From the NCBI GenBank assembly GCA_004375895.1, contig SOJW01000053.1, positions 1 through 54,834 on the forward strand: a stretch of DNA of 54,834 nt. The letters are read 5' to 3'. A model generated the notes under the pieces. The model was not told the DNA's origin. It did not search any database and saw only the letters and a list, made by a program, of their open reading frames with translations. The position numbers and the translations under genes are program-made. This DNA is from Candidatus Stahliibacteriota bacterium (GTDB lineage: Bacteria > Hydrothermota > Tepidihabitantia > B3-TA06). Each line of letters starts with the position of its first letter. The first letter of the stretch is position 1. Shown here in pieces: positions 17,796-25,522 of the stretch.

Positions 17796-17845
17796 CAAAA
17801 AAGCCCCGGCTCTTGTGTTACGGGTGTTACGGGGGCCGGGGCTTT
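17796..17845 (-). terminator. Rho-independent terminator with a repeat in its loop
   Basis: On the minus strand AAAGCCCCGGC (17845-17835) pairs with GCCGGGGCTTT (17810-17800) and is followed by more T. The 24-nt loop is made of two GTAACACCC-type units. It terminates the 17874 gene. Confidence 0.85.
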
Positions 17846-17873
17846 GAGTTTTACGTTCCGAAGCTGGAGCGGA

Positions 17874-18272
17874 TTATACCATACCCTTGAACCACTTTTC
17901 GGCTAGGTCGCCAAGGATCGGCATCTTCCAGAACTTACCCGAAAGTGCCTGTATAAGACCGATAAGTGCAAGTATCGCCAAAGCGAACATGACAAGTCCT
18001 ACCAAGCCCCCCCAGATCCAGGCGCATACAGGGCCACTGAACCAGACGGTTATCCAGAATATTATAACTCCTAGTATTACACCCGCCGCACCAATCACCG
18101 TTTCTGCAATCGCAAGCATAAGGCCCTGACGAGCATGATACATGGAAAAAGGATTCTCCTTCTGGGTTACAATCGGAATTATACAAAGCCACCAGATGTA
18201 GGAGAGCCAAGCAAGGCTCTTACCCTCGTTGATCTGTTCTTCGGTTGCGCTGGGAAAACTTACTTCTGCCAT
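17874..18272 (-). CDS. DUF4870-like membrane protein
   Basis: A 132-residue membrane protein with about four helices: GKSLAWLSYIWWL, QKENPFSMYHARQGLMLAIAE, a Trp-rich hydrophobic pair, and the end GKFWKMPILGDLAEKWFKGM. It aligns along its length with the first 145 residues of the neighbouring fusion protein, so the two are duplicates, one of which gained zinc-ribbon and TM2 domains. It has a strong ribosome site (TAGGAGGAG), its own promoter and terminator. The function of the family is unknown. Confidence 0.82.
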   Translation of the reverse strand: MAEVSFPSATEEQINEGKSLAWLSYIWWLCIIPIVTQKENPFSMYHARQGLMLAIAETVIGAAGVILGVIIFWITVWFSGPVCAWIWGGLVGLVMFALAILALIGLIQALSGKFWKMPILGDLAEKWFKGMV

Positions 18273-18307
18273 GTTACTCCTCCTATTGGTTTAAGGTTTG
18301 TGCGTCT

Positions 18308-18335
18308 ATTCTAAGCAAAGCAGAAGGTTTGTCAA
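18308..18335 (-). promoter_or_regulatory. Promoter for the DUF4870-like gene
   Basis: Minus strand TTGACA (18335-18330), 16 nt, TAGAAT (18313-18308). Confidence 0.75.
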
Positions 18336-18363
18336 CTGATATGAACGCTCGTATCAACCAGGC

Positions 18364-18391
18364 TTGACATCTCGATCTTTTCAGCCAAAAT
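18364..18391 (+). promoter_or_regulatory. Leaderless promoter for the DUF2085 gene
   Basis: TTGACA at 18364-18369, 16 nt, CAAAAT at 18386-18391, six bases, GTG 18398. The -10 box is weaker than in other copies. There is no ribosome site. Confidence 0.55.
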
Positions 18392-18397
18392 TCAGTC

Positions 18398-18910
18398 GTG
18401 TCACACGAGGTTTTCAAAGAGGATCGAATCTTCATTATCTCCTGGGGCGTATTCCTTGGCTTGATGGCGTTTCTTGTGATGGGGATCCTGATTGCCCCTT
18501 TGCTTAAAACCTTGGGGGTTTCAGGGATCTCGCGTTTCCTCTACGGCTTCTATCATCTGGGATGTCACCAGCTCGATGAGCGCTCCTGGTTTATCTGCTC
18601 TGCCAAGCTTGGGGTCTGCGTGCGATGTTTCGCCACCTACCTTTTTCTGATTATAGCAGGAGCCGCATTCTTCATCCGGCCAATAAGGGAGTGGATCCAG
18701 CGTCGTTGGTTCCTTCGCTTGGTGCTACCTCTCTCTTTAGGTCTCTTCTTCCCTCTCTTGGTGGATGGTCTGTTTCAGCTTATCACACCCTGGGAGAGCA
18801 CGAACCTTTTACGATTTATCACAGGAGGACTTGCAGGTGCGGGAACAGCCCTTCTTTTGGGTTACCTTGTTTTGAGATTTACCCAGAAGGTCGAAGCTTC
18901 CATTCGCTAG
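18398..18910 (+). CDS. DUF2085 membrane protein
   Basis: A 170-residue integral membrane protein with four helices (about 12-33, 80-97, 105-125, 138-158). The family signature is present: FYHLGCHQLDERSWFIC then KLGVCVRCFATYLFL, that is, a CHQ..RS motif and a C-x-x-C pair after the first helix. DUF2085 proteins are small inner-membrane proteins of unknown role. The start is GTG 18398, read from a probable leaderless promoter. It is convergent with the MFS gene. Confidence 0.85.
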   Translation: MSHEVFKEDRIFIISWGVFLGLMAFLVMGILIAPLLKTLGVSGISRFLYGFYHLGCHQLDERSWFICSAKLGVCVRCFATYLFLIIAGAAFFIRPIREWIQRRWFLRLVLPLSLGLFFPLLVDGLFQLITPWESTNLLRFITGGLAGAGTALLLGYLVLRFTQKVEASIR

Positions 18911-18960
18911 CCTCTCCCCTATTTCTTTTCTTAAGATTCATCGAGAGGATCAACGCACGG

Positions 18961-20127
18961 TTACGCAGTAACCGGGTGGGATGATGAAAACAATCTTCTC
19001 TCGCCGAAGAAGACGACCGCAAGGCCCGCAAATGCAAGGCCTGCGGCGACGATCATGGAAAGCTCGTAGCTTACTGTGGATAAAGCACCTCCCAGAAACG
19101 AACCGGCTATCCCGCAAAGTCCGATAACCGCATTGAACGCACCTGAGACCGTGGAGCGCTCCTCTGTACAGGATCTGCAAAGGTAGACGAGCGAGCCAAG
19201 GTATACTGCCGCCCAGGAGAAGGCCAGTATAATCTGCAGGGGGATGAAAAACCATGGATTCGGTGCAATCACGTAACCTAAGAAAACCACGACGGATAGA
19301 ATATACCCCAGGGGCAGGGTTATCTTCGGCTTCAGCCTTTCAATGAAAAGCATGAAGAAGACCTGACCCAGGGGATTGAGTGCATAGACCAATCCCATCA
19401 GATCGAGAATCGCTATCCCCGGGATCAGGGGCCCATAAACCCCACGCTGCCGCAGGAAGAGCGTGAACGTGACCCAGATCGAAAGTGCACCGGTGTGGCG
19501 CAGGAAGAAGCCTAAAAAGATCGGCCAGTGCTTTTTGATGACCTCGAAGGAGAGGAATTTTGTCTTCGGACGCTGAGGAAGCTCCCGGAAGCTCGGGCCC
19601 AGAAAGGCAGGCAGGAGAGCCATCCCGGCAGCGATAAAGAAGGTAAGTGGACGTGGACCGATCCCAGGGGCGAGGAATGAACCAACGGTCCAGCCGAGTG
19701 AGCCAAGGGCTGCAAAGATGCCGATCGATGCCTTACGTTCCACGGTCGAGGCAAAGAGCGCACCCGGAAGCATACCCAGACCAATGCCGGTCAACGCCCT
19801 GCCGATCATGAGCACAGAGTAGCTTTCCATGAACAACCCTATAAGCAAGGAGCCCAACGCTGCAGTCATGCAGCCCGTAAAGATGATCGTGCGCCGGCGG
19901 ATGAAGTCACCCAGACGGCCGAAGAATACCCCGAAAAGGAAGTAAGGCAGATGATAGGCGGCGGTTGCAAGACCAACAAGGAAGTTGCTATCCGTCTGCT
20001 GCTTCGCCACCACCTGAACCTGGATGAAGAGTATCATCATGGCGGCGTAGGTGAAGAAGTTCACGACAGGCGGTCGCGGATCCCGGCTTGGATCCCTGCG
20101 CCAGTTATCCAGCCACTTCCTGAGCAC
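18961..20127 (-). CDS. Major facilitator superfamily transporter
   Basis: A 388-residue membrane protein with about twelve helices. MFS signs: GLATAAYHLPYFLFGVFFGRLGDFIRRRTII, the loop 2-3 motif (G-x-L-x-D-x-x-x-R-R), and GRALTGIGLGMLPG in helix 4. It begins inside the last codons of tgt (23-nt overlap), so it is the third gene of the queA-tgt transcript. Its substrate is unknown; the position suggests, as inference, a queuosine-precursor or unrelated solute permease. Confidence 0.88.
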   Translation of the reverse strand: MLRKWLDNWRRDPSRDPRPPVVNFFTYAAMMILFIQVQVVAKQQTDSNFLVGLATAAYHLPYFLFGVFFGRLGDFIRRRTIIFTGCMTAALGSLLIGLFMESYSVLMIGRALTGIGLGMLPGALFASTVERKASIGIFAALGSLGWTVGSFLAPGIGPRPLTFFIAAGMALLPAFLGPSFRELPQRPKTKFLSFEVIKKHWPIFLGFFLRHTGALSIWVTFTLFLRQRGVYGPLIPGIAILDLMGLVYALNPLGQVFFMLFIERLKPKITLPLGYILSVVVFLGYVIAPNPWFFIPLQIILAFSWAAVYLGSLVYLCRSCTEERSTVSGAFNAVIGLCGIAGSFLGGALSTVSYELSMIVAAGLAFAGLAVVFFGERRLFSSSHPVTA

Positions 20128-21268
20128 CGCTCTTTAACCCCTCTAGCCTTTGATTCCTATACTCAGAAAACCGTCCCTGTCCTATCGCTTCGCGCATCTC
20201 GCGCATCAGGGTGTGGAAAAGATGCAGGTTGTGGATGGATAGAAGTCTGGGGCCGAGTATCTCATCGGCCATAAAGAGGTGCCGCAGAAAAGCCCGTGTA
20301 TACTTTTGACAGGCAGGGCAGGCACAGCCTTCCTCAATAGGTCTCAGATCGTCCTTGTAGCAGGCGTTGCGCAGGTTTATCTGTCCTTGCCTCGTAAACG
20401 CCGATCCTGTCCGGCCGTTGCGTGTGGGAAGAACGCAGTCAAAGAGGTCGGCACCCCTTGCAACCATCTGTAAAAGATCTGCGGGATAGCCCGCACCCAT
20501 AACGTAGCGGATCCTGTCTTTAGGCAGCATGGGTTCTACATTATCGATGATCCGGTAGGTCAACTCAGGAGGTTCGCCGAGGCAGAGGCCGCCTATAGCG
20601 AAACCCGCAAACGGCAGGGCGGTGATCTCTTTTGCTGACCGCTCGCGCAGATCGTCGTAGGTCGCGCCCTGTATGATTCCAAACAGCCTGCCCGTAACAC
20701 CCGTAACACCCCCCGTAACACCCGTACCCGTAACACGCTCGTTCGCTTCAACTGATCTCTTGGCCCACAGGGTTGTTCGCTCGAGCGATCTAACCGCGAG
20801 AGGACGCTCGGCAGGGTAGCCGATGGGCTGGTCAAGAACCATCCAGATATCGCTGTCCAGCGCCCGCTGTATCTCTACGACCTTCTCAGGCGTAAAGGTG
20901 TGGCGTGAGCCGTCTATGTGGGATTGAAAGGTCACACCCTCGTCGGTTATTTTGCCTAACCCTGTAAGTGAGTATATCTGAAACCCACCCGAATCGGTAA
21001 GTATGGGCCGGTTCCAGCCCATGAACTTGCTCACACCTCCGGCTTGCTGAATCACCTCAACACCCGGCCGCAGGTAAAGATGATATGCGTTGGCGACAAG
21101 AATCTGACCGCCGAGGTCAGCCACCTCGTCCGGTGTAAATGTCTTGACCGTTCCCTGGGTGGCTACGGCCATGAACGCCGGAGTCTCGACGCTTCCGTGG
21201 GTAAGTTCAAGCGTTCCCTGACGTGCCTTTGTTTTGCTGTCGGTTGCGTTGAGCCTAAATCTTATCAA
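20105..21268 (-). CDS. tgt: tRNA-guanine transglycosylase with an in-frame repeat insertion
   Basis: Exchanges guanine 34 of GUN tRNAs for preQ1 in queuosine synthesis. The start is taken as TTG 21268, because GGGAGG lies five bases upstream and the product then begins IRFRLNATD like other Tgt proteins; GTG 21283 is possible but lies in a dispersed repeat. Catalytic and zinc parts are intact: LTDSGGFQIYSL, the LFGIIQGATYDDLRERSA strand, and CACPACQKYTRAFLRHLF with a later His. The oddity is a 15-codon insertion (20690-20734), VTGTGVTGGVTGVTG, just before LFGIIQG, made entirely of the GGGTGTTAC repeat. Confidence 0.95.
   Translation of the reverse strand: MIRFRLNATDSKTKARQGTLELTHGSVETPAFMAVATQGTVKTFTPDEVADLGGQILVANAYHLYLRPGVEVIQQAGGVSKFMGWNRPILTDSGGFQIYSLTGLGKITDEGVTFQSHIDGSRHTFTPEKVVEIQRALDSDIWMVLDQPIGYPAERPLAVRSLERTTLWAKRSVEANERVTGTGVTGGVTGVTGRLFGIIQGATYDDLRERSAKEITALPFAGFAIGGLCLGEPPELTYRIIDNVEPMLPKDRIRYVMGAGYPADLLQMVARGADLFDCVLPTRNGRTGSAFTRQGQINLRNACYKDDLRPIEEGCACPACQKYTRAFLRHLFMADEILGPRLLSIHNLHLFHTLMREMREAIGQGRFSEYRNQRLEGLKSGAQEVAG
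20690..20734 (-). repeat. In-frame Val-Thr-Gly repeat insertion within tgt
   Basis: 45 bases of GTTACGGGT-type units between AAC GAG CGT and AGG CTG TTT on the coding strand. As the unit is 9 bp, it adds whole Val-Thr-Gly triplets and keeps the frame. Confidence 0.9.
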
Positions 21269-21275
21269 CTTCTCC

Positions 21276-21357
21276 TCCCTCACCCTAGCCCTCTACCCGA
21301 CACCAGATGGTGGTGCAGGCGGGGGCACTTCGTCCCAACGGGAGAGGGAATTAGATC
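21276..21357. repeat. Dispersed repeat (CCCTCACCCT..GGGAGAGGGAATTAGAT type)
   Basis: An imperfect palindrome between queA and tgt. A second copy is at 49213-49295 with the same ends and a different middle. The right part serves as the tgt ribosome site on the minus strand. Confidence 0.65.
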
Positions 21358-21386
21358 TGGACTCAATGATGGTAGTGCGTTACGGG

Positions 21387-22391
21387 TCATAATATTAAGG
21401 CAGCATCACCGTAAGAGAGAAAGCGGTAATCCTTCTCAAGCGCTTCCTCGTAAGCCTTGAATAAAAGTTCCTTGCCGGTGAACGCAGCGGTCAGAAGCAA
21501 TGGTGTAGAGCTGGGCTGGTGAAAGTTGGTTAAGAACCCCTCCACCCGTTTGAATTCATGCCCGGGATAGATAAAAAGCTCGGTGGAACCGGAATGAGGT
21601 CTGATCGGTTCAGGACCAGGGAAGGACTCGAGGGTTCTCGTGACTGTGGTACCCACAGCTATAATCCGGTCGGCACGATTTATCTTTTCTGCAGCTTCAG
21701 CGCTGATCGTGTAGCTTTCTTCTCCCATCTTGTGATCTTCCACGTTCTCAGTCTTGATGGCTCGAAACGTTCCCTCTCCCACATCCAATTGGATAAACGC
21801 GACTTCCACCCCCTTTGCTTGAAGTTGTTTCAAAAGCTCCTCGGTGAAGTGAAGCCCTGCAGTGGGGGCGGCGATCGAGAATCCCTCACGCGCAAAGACA
21901 GTCTGATAGGTTTCGAGGTCACGCTCCTCAGGAATACGGTGGATGTAGAGGGGCAACGGAGCTAGAGCCAGACGCTTAAACAACTCAGATTCATCCATGA
22001 GCAGCTTGAGGGTTAGTTTGCCTGCCTTCTTCTCCTCTATCTCGACGATCTCCTCTGCGTTCTCACCTATAAGCCTCTCCCCTACCTTTGGCCGTTTGGA
22101 GGGTCGCGCAAGTGCTGTCCAGACACCCTCTGCAATCCTCTTGGTAAAAAGAAGCTCCACCACCCCGCCCGTAGCACGTCTCAATCTGAAGCGAACCGGC
22201 TGAACCTTCGAATCGTTAAGGACAAGGCAGTCACCCGGGTCAAGATAGTCTACGATCTCGCGGAAGATGCGGTGCTCGATTCTGCCGGAATCTCGATGGA
22301 GAACGATTAGGCGGCAGGCATCACGAGGCGCGGTGGGATAAAGCGCGATTCGATCCAGCGGCAGCGGGTAGTAAAACTCTTCCTTGAGCAT
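21387..22391 (-). CDS. queA: S-adenosylmethionine:tRNA ribosyltransferase-isomerase
   Basis: A 334-residue QueA: transfers and rearranges the ribosyl group of SAM onto preQ1 at tRNA position 34, giving epoxyqueuosine. Family features: FYYPLPLDRIALYPTAPRDACRLIVLHR, DYLDPGDCLVLNDSKVQPVRF, IAAPTAGLHFTEELLKQL, DVGEGTFRAIKTENVEDHKMGEE (broken here for length; about 200-230) and a C-terminal LTNFHQPSSTPLLLTAAFTG. It is a leaderless first gene of queA-tgt-MFS, with a 103-nt gap to tgt filled by a dispersed repeat. Confidence 0.96.
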   Translation of the reverse strand: MLKEEFYYPLPLDRIALYPTAPRDACRLIVLHRDSGRIEHRIFREIVDYLDPGDCLVLNDSKVQPVRFRLRRATGGVVELLFTKRIAEGVWTALARPSKRPKVGERLIGENAEEIVEIEEKKAGKLTLKLLMDESELFKRLALAPLPLYIHRIPEERDLETYQTVFAREGFSIAAPTAGLHFTEELLKQLQAKGVEVAFIQLDVGEGTFRAIKTENVEDHKMGEESYTISAEAAEKINRADRIIAVGTTVTRTLESFPGPEPIRPHSGSTELFIYPGHEFKRVEGFLTNFHQPSSTPLLLTAAFTGKELLFKAYEEALEKDYRFLSYGDAALIL

Positions 22392-22397
22392 TGCAGG

Positions 22398-22425
22398 ATA
22401 ATAAGCGTTCAGGGCTGCAAGTCAA
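22398..22425 (-). promoter_or_regulatory. Leaderless promoter for queA-tgt-MFS
   Basis: Minus strand TTGACT (22425-22420), 16 nt, TATTAT (22403-22398), six bases, ATG 22391. No ribosome site. Confidence 0.72.
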
Positions 22426-22521
22426 TCTGTAAAGGTAACGTAACTTCCCGAGGAAGTTAGGTCTCTATAGGAGCCAATGATAGGCCTTGCAGTTCCTCAA
22501 CTCCGCGGTTAACCCCTTGTG

Positions 22522-22690
22522 TTAGGGGGATGTGTTACGGGTGTTACGGTTACGGGTGTTATGTCCTTGATTAAGGGGCGTTAGCCCCAGGAAGTTATGG
22601 AGATGCCCCGCAAGGGTATCTCCTTGTGAACGGAGCGTAAGCTCCGAATAATTATGAGAATGCCCCAAAGGGGTACGGGTGTTACGGGTT
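22522..22690 (-). repeat. Full composite GTAACACCC element
   Basis: Read on the minus strand from the PASTA gene stop: GTAACACCC, GTACCCCTTTGGGGC, CATTCTCATAATTATT, hairpin CGGAGC-TTAC-GCTCCG, then CACAAGGAGATACCC..GGGGCATCTCC (paired), ATAACTTCC, hairpin GGGGC-TAAC-GCCCC, TTAATCAAGGA, GTAACACCC units. The order matches 54681-54834 almost base for base and part of 2816-2900. It occupies most of the gap to queA; nothing else is seen there. Confidence 0.88.
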
Positions 22691-23659
22691 CTCTGGGGGA
22701 GAAACAATCACCTCCAGGTTCTTTTTGATCGCAGGATTTGAGGCAAAGAGATCAAACTTCCTTCGTACATCAAAGGCCCTGCGGGAGAAACCGCTTTCCA
22801 CAACTATAGCAAAGGTACCCACAAGACGGTATTCAGCCTCAGAGAGCAAGAACTCGGCAATTGAGGGAAGAATATCGGCATAGAAAACAGGAACCCTCAC
22901 CTTGCCGTAAGCCACGCCCTTGGCAGGGATCTGTATGGATACGTCGGAGGAGATATCTTTGAGCAGGCGAGAGCGGTTGATCTGGAGTTCGAACTTGAAC
23001 TTCTCGGCCGTCATCGAATGCTTGTAGGGGTTACGTATCTGGAGCTTGAAGGCGAGTTCAAATCCTGTGGAGTCATCGAACACTACAGATGCGGAGGAGA
23101 TCTTAAACTCCGGGTGCTCGTAGAGATGAATCTCAACACCAGTGGAGGTTTTTGTTGGCGTAGGAGGGGATGATACTCCAAGTGATGTTACAATAGCGAT
23201 TACATCTTTACGTTTAACAAGACTTCCCGGCTCAGGAACGGTTTTAGCAATGGTCCCCACAGGGTATTCTTCATTTTCTATCTGCCTCACAGGGTAGAAT
23301 TCCAAGCCCAAGTTTTCAATCAAAGCCATCGCCTCCATGAATTGCATACCACGCACATCTGGGAGCTCGATGGTTAAGGAAGCTGCCAATCGCACCTTGA
23401 CGGTGTCTGAGATCACCGAATCCGGCAACGGCTCCTGCCAGGCCACAAGCCCTTCAGGAATACTGTCCGTGTAAAAGGAATCGGGCAGCACAATAAGGGG
23501 GCATGAATCAGGCTCCGTGCAGTCCAGAAGCGAAGCAAGCTGTGCCCGGGTTGAATCCAGGGACAGTCCGGTAAGATCAGGCATGAGGAGGTCGCTGGGT
23601 AAGGCTCCAAGCGATCCCGACATCACCAGAAGAATCACTAAGCTCATTAATCGTCTCAT
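22682..23659 (-). CDS. Exported PASTA-domain protein with LEA14/WHy-like C-terminus
   Basis: A 325-residue protein from ATG 23659 (MRRLMSLVILLVMSGSLGA signal peptide), chosen because the promoter lies immediately upstream. Two PASTA domains (about 20-85 and 90-155: LPDVRGMQFMEAMALIENLGL, GTIAKTVPEPGSLVKRKDVIAIV) are followed by a Thr/Pro linker and a LEA14-type domain (KISSASVVFDDSTGFELAFKLQIRNPYKHSM split across 190-230). PASTA domains usually sense cell-wall muropeptides on kinases; here there is no kinase. The stop is CCG TAA inside the repeat element, so the last residues may be repeat-derived. Confidence 0.8.
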   Translation of the reverse strand: MRRLMSLVILLVMSGSLGALPSDLLMPDLTGLSLDSTRAQLASLLDCTEPDSCPLIVLPDSFYTDSIPEGLVAWQEPLPDSVISDTVKVRLAASLTIELPDVRGMQFMEAMALIENLGLEFYPVRQIENEEYPVGTIAKTVPEPGSLVKRKDVIAIVTSLGVSSPPTPTKTSTGVEIHLYEHPEFKISSASVVFDDSTGFELAFKLQIRNPYKHSMTAEKFKFELQINRSRLLKDISSDVSIQIPAKGVAYGKVRVPVFYADILPSIAEFLLSEAEYRLVGTFAIVVESGFSRRAFDVRRKFDLFASNPAIKKNLEVIVSPPENP

Positions 23660-23666
23660 GAATCTA

Positions 23667-23694
23667 ATTCTAGGAAAAGTCGGGCTGATGTCAA
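23667..23694 (-). promoter_or_regulatory. Leaderless promoter for the PASTA gene
   Basis: Minus strand TTGACA (23694-23689), 16 nt, TAGAAT (23672-23667), seven bases, ATG 23659. Confidence 0.72.
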
Positions 23695-23729
23695 GCACGC
23701 ACAGTCAGTGCGCCAATAGATAACCGGCC

Positions 23730-23752
23730 GATCGCCTCCAACGGAGGCGATC
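23730..23752. other. Perfect 10-bp palindrome between divergent promoters
   Basis: GATCGCCTCC, loop AAC, GGAGGCGATC. It sits midway between the PASTA and mutL promoters and could be an operator or a cruciform. No copy elsewhere in the window was noticed. Confidence 0.6.
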
Positions 23753-23782
23753 TCATATGCGGCAGCCGGGAAGATTTCGATG

Positions 23783-23810
23783 TTGACATACGGAGCAAGG
23801 CCTTTAGAAT
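23783..23810 (+). promoter_or_regulatory. Leaderless promoter for mutL-miaA
   Basis: TTGACA at 23783-23788, 16 nt, TAGAAT at 23805-23810, five bases, ATG 23816. The promoter excludes the upstream in-frame ATG at 23780. Confidence 0.75.
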
Positions 23811-23815
23811 CCAGG

Positions 23816-25522
23816 ATGGGTATTCATCTCTTGCCTCCGCGAATCGCGGCCAAGATAGCTGCAGGCGAGGTGATCATCCGCCCGGCCTCCGTGCTGAAGG
23901 AGCTTTTGGAGAACTCGCTCGACGCAGGGGCCGCAATGATTGAGGTCTACATCGAGAGGGGCGGAAAGGCGCTTGTCCGTGTAACAGACAACGGCGAGGG
24001 GATTGCGGCTCAGGAACTCCAGCTTGCGGTTCAGCGCTTTGCCACGAGCAAACTGACCGATGCGGGTGATCTTGAACGTATTCAAGGCTATGGTTTTCGG
24101 GGTGAAGCCCTGGCCTCAATGGCTGAGGTGAGCGAGCTGGTAATCGAGAGCCAACGCCCCGAGGCGGAAAGCGGGATGCTTTTGCAAATCAAGGCCGGGA
24201 AGGTCACCGTGCGTAAGGAGATCGTCCGCACGCCCGGAACAACCGTCAGCGTGCGAAACCTGTTTTTCAATCTCCCTGCCCGGCGCGCCTTCCTGCGAAG
24301 CGATCCATACGAACGCCGGTTGGTGCTCCAAAAGTTACGCGACTACGCGCTCCTGCATCATAAGATTCATATCGAGGTAACCAGCCAGCGCGAGACCCTG
24401 CTTTCGTTCCAGCCGGTAAGCGACTGGATAGAGCGGGTGCGCGAGGTCTACCCTGCTCTTAGGGGGGTTGAGTTGATCCGGGTATCAGAACAACACAGGT
24501 TGCTCAAAGTGGAAGGCTTTATCGTGCGGCCTGACCAGACAGGCGAACTACGCAGGATGCAGCGCACGTTCTTCAACTGCCGACCGGTTCTCTACCGTGC
24601 TGTCTACCGGGCGATAATGGAAGGCTTCGGTCCACAGCCTTCTAACAGGCCGCCTTTCTTTGTCCTTAAACTTACGGCCCCGCCCGAGATGCTGGATGCA
24701 AATATCCATCCCACCAAGATCGAGGTTCGTTACCGGGAGGAGCGTTTCCTCTTTGACTTCCTTGCTCAGGCGGTGCGCAAGGCGGTTCACAGGGAAGCGG
24801 TCAAGACCCTTAAATTCCCCACCCGTCCATCGAGCCTGCGCACGGATGAGAAGATAGAGCGCCAGATTCCCATACCTACCTCTCCTCCATCAACCCGTGC
24901 TTATCCGTCGGCGATGCCAAAGACTCCCACATCCACTGCGCCCCTTGAGGTGAAGGGGTATCCTGAAACTCACACCGGCTTCTGGCAGCTGCAGAACCTC
25001 TACATACTGGCACAGACCTCCTCGGGTCTGATAATCGTTGATCAGCATGCGGCGCATGAACGCATCCTCTACGAGGAGATGCTTGAAAGGCTAGGCGCCA
25101 GTCCAAGACAGCGCCTGCTCTTTCCACTGATTGTTAATCTTACACCGGAGGAGTTCGCCACCTTCGAGGAGATAGCGGATGACCTCAAGGGCTTAGGTTT
25201 CGAGGCCAAGGTCTTCGGCCCGAATCAGGTTATAGTCGAAACCCTGCCAGCCGACTCAAAGATTGGACCTCGAGATCTGCGCGAGCTTTTCCGCGAGTTT
25301 GCAGAGACCAGCGAGGTAAAGCTGGGCAACAGGGATAAGATGGCCGCGCTTATCGCATGCAAGGCCGCGATCAAAGCAGGAAGCACTCTTTCGCAGGCTG
25401 AGATGGAATCGTTGATCAACCGGCTTTTCCGCTGCAAAACACCTTTCTTCTGTCCGCACGGCAGGCCAACGGTAGTCAAGTTTACGATGGACGATCTGTC
25501 CAAGCGCTTCGGTCGTATCTAG
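23816..25522 (+). CDS. mutL: DNA mismatch repair protein MutL (endonuclease type)
   Basis: A 568-residue MutL. ATG 23816 gives the usual start, GIHLLPPRIAAKIAAGEVI. GHKL ATPase motifs are intact: ELLENSLDAGA with catalytic Glu32, DNGEGI, YGFRGEALASM, GTTVSVRNLFFNLPAR. The C-terminal domain keeps the nicking-endonuclease motif DQHAAHERILYEE (409-421), ACKAAIKAG, and CPHGRPTVVKF, as in organisms lacking MutH. It acts after MutS to nick the new strand. miaA starts at the next base after the stop. Confidence 0.97.
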   Translation: MGIHLLPPRIAAKIAAGEVIIRPASVLKELLENSLDAGAAMIEVYIERGGKALVRVTDNGEGIAAQELQLAVQRFATSKLTDAGDLERIQGYGFRGEALASMAEVSELVIESQRPEAESGMLLQIKAGKVTVRKEIVRTPGTTVSVRNLFFNLPARRAFLRSDPYERRLVLQKLRDYALLHHKIHIEVTSQRETLLSFQPVSDWIERVREVYPALRGVELIRVSEQHRLLKVEGFIVRPDQTGELRRMQRTFFNCRPVLYRAVYRAIMEGFGPQPSNRPPFFVLKLTAPPEMLDANIHPTKIEVRYREERFLFDFLAQAVRKAVHREAVKTLKFPTRPSSLRTDEKIERQIPIPTSPPSTRAYPSAMPKTPTSTAPLEVKGYPETHTGFWQLQNLYILAQTSSGLIIVDQHAAHERILYEEMLERLGASPRQRLLFPLIVNLTPEEFATFEEIADDLKGLGFEAKVFGPNQVIVETLPADSKIGPRDLRELFREFAETSEVKLGNRDKMAALIACKAAIKAGSTLSQAEMESLINRLFRCKTPFFCPHGRPTVVKFTMDDLSKRFGRI

